This document shows positions 45,571 through 51,788 of a stretch of DNA of 64,000 nt, piece after piece; the first letter of the stretch is position 1, and each line of letters starts with the position of its first letter. Source of the stretch: Bacteroidales bacterium (GTDB lineage Bacteria > Bacteroidota > Bacteroidia > Bacteroidales > UBA932); the NCBI GenBank assembly GCA_016285175.1, contig JAEEQF010000003.1:1-64000 (forward strand), read 5' to 3'. The notes below the pieces were generated by a model. That model was not told the origin of the DNA, searched no databases, and saw only the letters and a program-made list of their open reading frames with translations. The translations under genes were made by a program, and so were the position numbers.

Positions 45571-47063
45571 TACAGCTGCTCTCCGTTTACAAAGACATTA
45601 TCAAAAGCAATAGGGGCCGCATAGTGCACTTCCACGCCCTTCCGGGCCGTAAAGCGGCAGTCCTTGAATGAGACGCCGGCAAGCGGGAGCTCCGGCAGTC
45701 CGTTAACATAGATAGCCTGACCTGCGCCGGCGCAGACGATGTCCGAGAAATGGAAATCCCGGAATTCCGGCGTGGTCTCGTCCACAGCCGGCAAAGAGGC
45801 TTCTGCCAGAGCATCGGCCTTATTATCAGCGGAGGCAGAAGCGTCTTTGCCGGCCGCGGCGACTTCGGCCTTTTCCGTGGATGCCACGCCCGCGTAATAT
45901 AGATTGAAGGTAACGGCCTCGGCCACTATGTCCTTCATATAGATATGGTCGCACCAGATGTTCCGCACCAGGCCGCCGCGGCCGCGGGTGCTCTTGAAGC
46001 GCAGGCCCACGTCCGTTCCCAGGAAACGGCAGCCGCTAACCCACATATTCTCCACTCCGCCGCTCATCTCGCTGCCGATCACCACCCCGCCGTGGCCGTG
46101 ATACACCGTGCAGTCCTTGATGGTGATGTTCCGGCAGGGAATGCCGTGGCGCCGTCCATCTTCATCCTTACCGGATTTGATGCAGATGGCGTCGTCTCCC
46201 ACATCGAAACTGGAGCCGGTGACCAGCACATTCTCGCAGGCATCTATGTCTATGCCGTCCCCGTTGGTGGAATAGTGCGGGTTACGCACCGTTATATCCT
46301 TTACCGTGAGGTGTTTGCACCAAAGCGGATGGAGATTCCAGCAAGGGGAATTCTGGAAGGTGACGCCTTCCAGCAGCACCCGTTCGCAATTACGGAAACT
46401 CAGCAGCACGGGGCGGAGGAAGGTCTTGATCTCATTTTCGTCCAGGGAAGGGTCCGGATAGTTAAGCGAGCCGGCCGTGGCACGGGCCTTGGCATAGCCT
46501 TCGTCCGGGAACCAGGTCTTTCCGTCCTCCGACAGCACGCCGCCCCGCTTGACGATGGTTTTCCAAAGGTCGTCCCCCACCTTGCGCCTCTTCACTTCCC
46601 GCCAGGCATCCCCGTTACCGTCGATAATGCCTTCACCGGTGATGGCGATGTCCGTCTCCCCTTCCGCATGGATGGGAGAGAGGCAGCGCCGCACATCCAG
46701 GCCCTCGAAATTGGTGTCTATGATGGGATACAGGTCCTGGTCCGTAGAGAAAATGATGACAGCGTCCTTGTCCAGGTGCAGGTTGATATGGCTCTTTAAG
46801 CCGATGGGACCGGTGAACCAGATGCCGGCGGGGACTTCCAGCGTTCCGCCGCCCTGGGAGGACAGGCGGCCGATGGCCTTGGCGAAGGCCTCCGTATTGA
46901 GGGTGACGCCATCCCCCACTCCGCCGAAATCTGCAAGCGAGACACTGCGTCCGGGGATAGCAGGCTGCTGGACCTGAGGCATTTCGAAGGGTGCGGATTG
47001 TCCCGCACAGGCAGTTTCCAGGGCGATTATTCCGGTTAAAAGGAGGTGTTTTATGGCGTTCAT
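45570..47063 (-). CDS. Polygalacturonase, GH28
   Basis: A 497-residue GH28 beta-helix enzyme with a probable lipoprotein signal (ETACAG, Cys19). All catalytic motifs are present: NGDGIDIDAC, GDDAICIKSG, GHGGVVIG and RFKSTRGRGG. It hydrolyses galacturonan from de-esterified pectin. Oddity: about residues 403-426 (GKDASASADNKADALAEASLPA) are encoded by a 68-nt hairpin with a core also found in two other genes of the window. It looks like an in-frame insertion in a loop before the last helix turns. It is the first gene of the pectin run. Confidence 0.95.
   Translation of the reverse strand: MNAIKHLLLTGIIALETACAGQSAPFEMPQVQQPAIPGRSVSLADFGGVGDGVTLNTEAFAKAIGRLSSQGGGTLEVPAGIWFTGPIGLKSHINLHLDKDAVIIFSTDQDLYPIIDTNFEGLDVRRCLSPIHAEGETDIAITGEGIIDGNGDAWREVKRRKVGDDLWKTIVKRGGVLSEDGKTWFPDEGYAKARATAGSLNYPDPSLDENEIKTFLRPVLLSFRNCERVLLEGVTFQNSPCWNLHPLWCKHLTVKDITVRNPHYSTNGDGIDIDACENVLVTGSSFDVGDDAICIKSGKDEDGRRHGIPCRNITIKDCTVYHGHGGVVIGSEMSGGVENMWVSGCRFLGTDVGLRFKSTRGRGGLVRNIWCDHIYMKDIVAEAVTFNLYYAGVASTEKAEVAAAGKDASASADNKADALAEASLPAVDETTPEFRDFHFSDIVCAGAGQAIYVNGLPELPLAGVSFKDCRFTARKGVEVHYAAPIAFDNVFVNGEQL
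45787..45854. repeat. Conserved-core hairpin element, copy C (inside GH28)
   Basis: Arms of about 20 bp (CCGGCAAAGAGGCTTCTGCC and its complement, one mismatch; one further outer G-C pair) flank a core reading AGCATCGGCCTT, TATTATCA-type A/T-rich bases, then GCGGAGG. The element is open in the GH28 frame. The core matches copies A and B at about 22 of 27 positions, while the arms are unrelated to theirs. Confidence 0.75.
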
Positions 47064-47090
47064 TGGCTACTGGTTATAATGTCACGGGTG

Positions 47091-47098
47091 CAAATATA
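47091..47098 (-). promoter_or_regulatory. -7 promoter box of pectin operon (GH28 start)
   Basis: TATATTTG on the minus strand, 28 bp before the GH28 ATG. The expected -33 position falls inside the inverted repeat at 47112-47137, and no good TTTG is seen there. This would suit a promoter that is blocked or assisted at that site. Confidence 0.5.
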
Positions 47099-47111
47099 CT
47101 CTTTATTTTTG

Positions 47112-47137
47112 AATTTCCGTTACCGTGCACGGAAATT
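47112..47137. promoter_or_regulatory. Candidate operator: AATTTCCGT/ACGGAAATT inverted repeat
   Basis: A perfect inverted repeat with 9-bp arms and an 8-bp centre (which itself contains GTGCAC overlap) covers the -33 region of the GH28 promoter in the divergent region shared with the LacI-type regulator gene. It is a candidate binding site for that regulator by position and symmetry only. Confidence 0.45.
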
Positions 47138-47184
47138 TTATCAACTTTTTTCTCAACAGGCCACGCAGGGCCCTGGAACGCCTC

Positions 47185-47198
47185 CGTGCCCGGGCACG
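47185..47198. promoter_or_regulatory. Perfect 14-bp palindrome upstream of regulator gene
   Basis: CGTGCCCGGGCACG, a perfect palindrome with a central CG as is usual for LacI-family operators, lies just upstream of the -33 box of the regulator promoter. Possible autoregulatory or divergent-control site; not proven. Confidence 0.4.
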
Positions 47199-47204
47199 AA
47201 AAAT

Positions 47205-47235
47205 TTTGCACTATTAATTTTTCTTTTTATTTTTG
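47205..47235 (+). promoter_or_regulatory. Promoter of LacI-type regulator (nearly leaderless)
   Basis: TTTG, a 19-bp spacer and TATTTTTG at 47228-47235 match the Bacteroidetes consensus. The predicted start of transcription is within one or two bases of the ATG at 47243, so the mRNA should be almost leaderless. Confidence 0.65.
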
Positions 47236-47242
47236 CAGCATC

Positions 47243-48286
47243 ATGGCAGAGAAAGCGACCATCAACGACATAGCCCGTCTCACCGGCCTCTCAAAGGGAA
47301 CGGTGGACCGCGTGCTGCATAACCGCGGAGAGGTATCCAAGAAGAGTTACGACAAAGTGATGGACGTAATCCGGGAGCTGGGATACGAGCCCAATCTATA
47401 CGCCTCCCTGCTGGCCAGGGGGGAACAGCGCACCATCGTCCTCCTCTTCCCCGCCCACGAGAAAGGCTCCTACTGGGAGCTGGCATCCGCCGGGGAAGTG
47501 AAGGCCCAGTCGGCCCTGAAGCCCCTGTCCATCGTCACCCGGCAGATCAACTACAACCAGTACAGCGCCGACAGCTTCCGGGAAGCCTGCTCCATAGTGC
47601 TGGAGATGCATCCGGACGGGGTGGTCATCGCCCCTATGTTCCAGTACGAGACCCAGGTCTTCGCCAAGGAGCTCACCTCCCGCAGCATCCCCTACGCCCT
47701 GGTGGACACCAAGCTGGACATGCCCGGTTATCTGGCCTTCTACGGCATTCCCGCCTACAAGAGCGGTTACCTATGCGCCTATATGCTCTCGGAAGGAGAG
47801 TCCTTGAAGGAAGCCCTCATCGTGCGCATCATGCGGGACAAGGACCGGCAGAGCGACCCTACCGTGATGCGCCGCGCAGGCTTTATGGACTATATGCTGG
47901 AACACAACCCCGGCTGCACCATCCGGAGCCTGTTCATAGACCCCTCGGACCCGGCCGCCACGGACGACGCCCTGGACGCTTTCTTCCAGGAGTTTCCCCA
48001 CGTGCGGCACATCGTGATGTTCAATTCCCGCATCCATCTCATCGTCCCCTATCTGGAAAGGCATCCCCGGGTGCGCAGGGTGGTGGGATTCGACAACCTG
48101 TCGGCCAACCTGGCCGCCCTGCGGAGGGGGACCGTAAGCGCCCTCATAGCCCAGCACCCGGAAGAACAGGTGTTCCAGGCCATCCAGACGCTGGCCGACA
48201 AAATCGTCTTCCAGCGCCAGCCGGACCTGACGGACAACTATATGCATATGGACGTGCTGCTCAGGTACAACACGGAAGACTATTAG
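47243..48286 (+). CDS. LacI-family transcriptional regulator
   Basis: A 347-residue regulator with an N-terminal LacI helix-turn-helix (TINDIARLTGLSKGTVDRVL, residues 5-24, with hinge to about 60) and a periplasmic-binding-protein-like sugar domain. The open frame extends upstream to 46991, but the promoter at 47205-47235 places the real start at 47243. It is divergent from the pectin operon across 180 bp that hold two palindromes. It is therefore the best candidate for its pectin/uronate-responsive regulator. The effector is unknown; a uronate or KDG is plausible. Confidence 0.9.
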   Translation: MAEKATINDIARLTGLSKGTVDRVLHNRGEVSKKSYDKVMDVIRELGYEPNLYASLLARGEQRTIVLLFPAHEKGSYWELASAGEVKAQSALKPLSIVTRQINYNQYSADSFREACSIVLEMHPDGVVIAPMFQYETQVFAKELTSRSIPYALVDTKLDMPGYLAFYGIPAYKSGYLCAYMLSEGESLKEALIVRIMRDKDRQSDPTVMRRAGFMDYMLEHNPGCTIRSLFIDPSDPAATDDALDAFFQEFPHVRHIVMFNSRIHLIVPYLERHPRVRRVVGFDNLSANLAALRRGTVSALIAQHPEEQVFQAIQTLADKIVFQRQPDLTDNYMHMDVLLRYNTEDY

Positions 48287-48289
48287 GCG

Positions 48290-50998
48290 CTATCTCCACA
48301 CGGTATCGGCAAAACGGATGTACTGCTCCCAGTCGTAGAGCAGGATCTCATGCTTTCCGTTCCGGATATGATAGCCTGTAACGCCATGTATTTCAGGCGC
48401 TTCCACATTCGGCTGCGTCCGTGACGTAAACGTATCGTAGCCATATAGCCGATAAACCTCCGAGGCCTCCACCAGGGAAAGGTACTCCCCATAAGGGTCG
48501 CTCCAGCGGTCTTCGCTGCCGCTTTCTATATACAAAGGCCTGGGGGCTATGAGGGCCAGCAATTCGTGCTGGTCGAAGGGCATCAGGTCTTCATTGTCGC
48601 CATATTGATGGAAGTTTTCGGCATACCAGTGCGGGAAGCGGATGTTGATGCGCCGGAGCGTCTCGCCGTAATGCCTTCTGGAAAGGGCCGCCCCGCCGCA
48701 ACCGGCCGCATTGCCGATCACCATAGCGAAGCGGGTGTCCCTGGCACCGGCCCAGAGGGCGGTCTTCCCCATCCGGGAATGGCCGAAGACGGCTACCCGG
48801 CCGGGGTCCACATCCGGATCCGTCTCCAGATAATCCAAAGCCCGGGAAAGGCCCCAGGCCCAGGCGGCCAGGGTGCCCCGGTTGGACCCGTAGTTGTAGT
48901 CCGAAGCCACATCTTCGCAGCAGAAAGTGGCCAGTGCATAGCCCCGTTCCAGAATGGTTTCCACCGGCCAGCGCTGGGATTGCGAACCCCTCGCATCCAG
49001 CGTAAAGTCCGGCCTGTATCGGAGCGTATCCGGAAGGGAGATTGCCGGATCCGTGCAGATGGTATGGTTGCCGAAGAAATTGATTCCCAGAAACACCGGG
49101 GCCCGGGGACGGGCCTTGGGCGTGTAGAGCAGCAGCTTCAGGTATTCCGTCTCCGCCTCATTGAAATAAACGCCCACTTCCTTTCTGAGCGCCAGGCCGT
49201 CAAAGGCTTCTCCTTTTGACAAGACCTTGAAATGCAGGGATCCGGGCAATTCCGGAGCGGGACCGTACATCTGCTCCTCAAACAGGTCCAGAAGCTCCGG
49301 ACGGCGAACCTTTTCCCATTGCCTGACACTGCTAACCGCCTTTCCATCGGCCGTTTCCAAAATGGAGGGAAGGGTGTAATCCGGAACCAGGGATTCGTCG
49401 TAATTGAAGCCTTCCAAGGGGTCGAACTCCGGTATCACGCGGATCTCCTCCACATCCAGGGCTCCCGCGTCATTCTTGGGCTCATAGCGGTTGCAATAGA
49501 AGCCGAAACGGGCCCCCACCCAGGTACCGGGCCTGGCCGTATAGGTCCCTTTCACCTGCGTGAAACGTTTCCCGTCCAGGGAATAGTAAAATCGGCAGAT
49601 GGCATCGGGGACAGTCCCCTCCACAGCCCTGGCGCGCACATCCAGCTTCACCCACAGCAGCGCTTCCGGACGCTCCGGATAAGGAAGAAGCGCCAACTCC
49701 GTCACCTGCTCTTCCCCGCCTTTATCGGCATTCCTGCAAGTGACAAACTGCAGACGGGCCCCTTCCGCTGCATCTACCAGCCGCAGGGAGGCATAATCGC
49801 TCCCCGTCACCACCAGGCCGGCCTCCTCCCCTCCCAATGCCGGATTGGGGCGGAAGCTGAGGCGTGCCGTAACGGTGAAACGTTCGGCCGGGAACTTCTG
49901 CGTGAGCAGGTTGCGGCAGTTCCAAAGGCCCCGTCCTTCCTGCTCCGCCGAAAAAAGCCGGAAGCCGTTTTCCAGTTCCATACACCAATACGGCGAAGGA
50001 AGCGCCGGCCACTGCCATTCCTGCGGGAAACCTCCGATGCCGTTGGTGGTGCCGAAGGGGCTTTCCCAGGCACCCACGGGCTGTCCCACGCCATCCCCGT
50101 CCGGGTCTTCCCCAATTACGGGCCAGCCGTCGGAGAGCCAGCTCATGGGCTGGAGATGGACAATGCGGCCATAGGCGCCCTTGTCCTGAAAATGCAGGAA
50201 CCAGTGGCTGCCCGAAGGAGTATCCACCCAGGCGCCCTGGTGCGGTCCGTTGATGGTTCCGGGCGCACTCCGCAGCACTATCCTCTCCTCGTAGGGACCG
50301 TTGGGATGCCGGGCCCGGAGTACCGTCTGCCAGCCGGTGGAAACGCCGCCGGCCGGAGCAAAGATGTAGTACCAGCCGTCCCGCTTATAGAACTTGGTCC
50401 CTTCAATGGTGGGCTGGGTATTATGCCCGTCAAAGACAATCCGGGAAGGGCCGATAAGGGCTGTGCCGTCCGGAGCCATGGGCGCAACGAAGACAACGCT
50501 CTTGAGCCCGGCCCGGGAACCGGCTGCCGCATGGGAAAGCCAGGCCTTCCCGTCCTCGTCCCAGAAAGGGCAGGGGTCGATAAAACCCCTCTCCCGCACC
50601 ACCCAGACGGGTTTTTCCCAAGCGCCGGCGGGGTCCTTCGTACGGACCATGAAGATGCCCCTGTCGGGATCCCCGCAGAAGATGTAGAACCACCCCTCGT
50701 GGTAGCGGATGGCAGGTGCCCATACGCCTTTCCCATGCTGGACGGCGGTGCGGAACTCCCCTGCCGGATAATCCGTGAGCGCGTGGCCGATGAGCTCCCA
50801 GTTCACCAGGTCCCGCGAATGCAGCACCGGCAGCCCCGGGAAATAGTTGAAAGAAGAGGCCGTCATATAATAGTCGTCCCCTACCCGGCACACGTCCGGG
50901 TCGCTGTAGTCCAGATGGAGCACCGGGTTGAAATACCGCAGCTGGGCCGCCAGCGGAAGAGCGGCAAGCAGGAGTAAAAGCGTAAGGAAGCGTTTCAT
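48290..50998 (-). CDS. GH43 glycosidase fused to CE15-like glucuronoyl esterase
   Basis: A 902-residue secreted protein with a signal peptide and no lipobox. The N-terminal five-bladed GH43 domain (about residues 22-310) has catalytic acids expected in LDYSDPD, DPCPFWDEDG and IEGTKF, followed by a beta-sandwich accessory module (to about 515). The C-terminal alpha/beta-hydrolase (about 520-902) has the nucleophile motif GHSRMGK near residue 741, as in CE15 glucuronoyl esterases. The pairing suggests attack on arabinose- or xylose-decorated, glucuronate-esterified hemicellulose, different from the homogalacturonan set next door. The start codon lies only 18 bp after the end of rnpB, so it has no obvious promoter of its own. 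Confidence 0.87.
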   Translation of the reverse strand: MKRFLTLLLLLAALPLAAQLRYFNPVLHLDYSDPDVCRVGDDYYMTASSFNYFPGLPVLHSRDLVNWELIGHALTDYPAGEFRTAVQHGKGVWAPAIRYHEGWFYIFCGDPDRGIFMVRTKDPAGAWEKPVWVVRERGFIDPCPFWDEDGKAWLSHAAAGSRAGLKSVVFVAPMAPDGTALIGPSRIVFDGHNTQPTIEGTKFYKRDGWYYIFAPAGGVSTGWQTVLRARHPNGPYEERIVLRSAPGTINGPHQGAWVDTPSGSHWFLHFQDKGAYGRIVHLQPMSWLSDGWPVIGEDPDGDGVGQPVGAWESPFGTTNGIGGFPQEWQWPALPSPYWCMELENGFRLFSAEQEGRGLWNCRNLLTQKFPAERFTVTARLSFRPNPALGGEEAGLVVTGSDYASLRLVDAAEGARLQFVTCRNADKGGEEQVTELALLPYPERPEALLWVKLDVRARAVEGTVPDAICRFYYSLDGKRFTQVKGTYTARPGTWVGARFGFYCNRYEPKNDAGALDVEEIRVIPEFDPLEGFNYDESLVPDYTLPSILETADGKAVSSVRQWEKVRRPELLDLFEEQMYGPAPELPGSLHFKVLSKGEAFDGLALRKEVGVYFNEAETEYLKLLLYTPKARPRAPVFLGINFFGNHTICTDPAISLPDTLRYRPDFTLDARGSQSQRWPVETILERGYALATFCCEDVASDYNYGSNRGTLAAWAWGLSRALDYLETDPDVDPGRVAVFGHSRMGKTALWAGARDTRFAMVIGNAAGCGGAALSRRHYGETLRRINIRFPHWYAENFHQYGDNEDLMPFDQHELLALIAPRPLYIESGSEDRWSDPYGEYLSLVEASEVYRLYGYDTFTSRTQPNVEAPEIHGVTGYHIRNGKHEILLYDWEQYIRFADTVWR

Positions 50999-51016
50999 AC
51001 TATAAATAGAAAAAAA

Positions 51017-51346
51017 GAATGGCGGGGCCGTAAGCCGCTTTCTGTTTTTAAATCTGTCATTTATCTTCGCAACCTACCCCCCGGCATCGGACGGGCCGTC
51101 CTCATCTGCCGGTATATTTGGTCTTGCAGGCCCGTCGGCGTACCCGCGGCATGTCGCCATGCAACGTCGTGAGCCCTTACCTCGCGTTTTCACCCTTACC
51201 GGAGAAAAAAAAGAAAAACTCCGGCGGTTGTTTTCTGTTACGCCGATTGAAGATTACTCCCCACTGTGCTTTCCACAGACGGGTGCCCTTCCCTGTGCGG
51301 ACTTTCCTCAGAGCCTAGGGCTCCGCGACAGATCGTCCCGCCATTC
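51017..51346 (-). ncRNA. rnpB: RNase P RNA (bacterial type A)
   Basis: On the minus strand the invariant landmarks of RNase P RNA appear in order: GAGGAAAGTCCGCACA near the 5' end, ACAGAAAACAACCGCC, GGTAAGGGTGAAA, GAGGTAAGGGCTCAC, then GGGGGTAGGTTG, ATAAATGACAGA and AACAGAAAGCGGCTTACGG near the 3' end. The two ends pair as P1 (GAATGGCGGG at 51346-51337 with CCCGCCATTC at 51026-51017). A T-run follows immediately, so P1 doubles as terminator stem. The 5' 30 bases overlap the end of recX. This explains the 316-bp stretch without a protein gene. Confidence 0.96.
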
Positions 51347-51785
51347 TGGCTACAAAGGTAGCAATTTTTTCATAATCGTAGCCACGGGAGAGGGCGTATT
51401 TGATGAGCTTGAGCCTGCACTGGGGGTCTCCTTCCAGGGTACGGAGCTTTTCCGCCAGCAGCTTCTCCAGCCGGGCATCGGCCTTATCCGTGTCTATTTC
51501 GGCCAGGGCGGTGGCGATATCGGCCTCGCCAACACCCTTTCCGCGCAGTTGGAAGCGGATTTTCACCGGTCCCCAGCCCTGCAGGGAAGCCTTCTCGCGG
51601 GCAAAGGCGGCGGCATAGCGGGCATCGTCCACATAGCGGTCTTCCTTAAGTTCCGCCACCACGCGGGCTGCCGCCTCCGCATCCCCTTCCAGGTCCTTCA
51701 GGGCCTTCCGGTAGATATCCTCCGAGCAGTATTCCGCCCGGGAGCAGAGGCGCTGCAGGCGCGAAAGGCATCTGGCGTATTCCAT
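51315..51785 (-). CDS. recX: RecX regulatory protein
   Basis: A 156-residue helical RecX-family protein that modulates RecA filaments. The three-repeat helical pattern is visible (RLCSRAEYCSEDIYRKAL, DRYVDDARYAAAFARE, ALAEIDTDKADARLEKLL). It is separated from recA here by rlmN and the patatin gene. Its 3' 32 bp double as the 5' end of rnpB and its last 50 bp also carry the rnpB -7 box. Confidence 0.92.
   Translation of the reverse strand: MEYARCLSRLQRLCSRAEYCSEDIYRKALKDLEGDAEAAARVVAELKEDRYVDDARYAAAFAREKASLQGWGPVKIRFQLRGKGVGEADIATALAEIDTDKADARLEKLLAEKLRTLEGDPQCRLKLIKYALSRGYDYEKIATFVARMAGRSVAEP
51353..51360 (-). promoter_or_regulatory. -7 promoter box of rnpB inside recX
   Basis: TACCTTTG on the minus strand, 7 bases before the predicted 5' G of rnpB at 51346. 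This is the usual distance from a Bacteroidetes -7 box to the transcript start. The -33 element is weak. Confidence 0.6.
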
Positions 51786-51788
51786 CTC

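Noticed and set aside
46991..47242. N-terminal extension of the LacI-type regulator
   Set aside because: A consensus promoter lies within the extension and the helix-turn-helix begins just after the ATG at 47243.
50999..51314. Small plus-strand open frames in the region of rnpB
   Set aside because: The region shows all RNase P RNA landmarks on the minus strand; the frames are incidental.
51470..51500. Core-like GCATCGGCCTTAT in recX
   Set aside because: It matches only the first 13 bases of the hairpin core. There are no complementary flanks and it encodes ordinary conserved recX sequence, so chance is likely.
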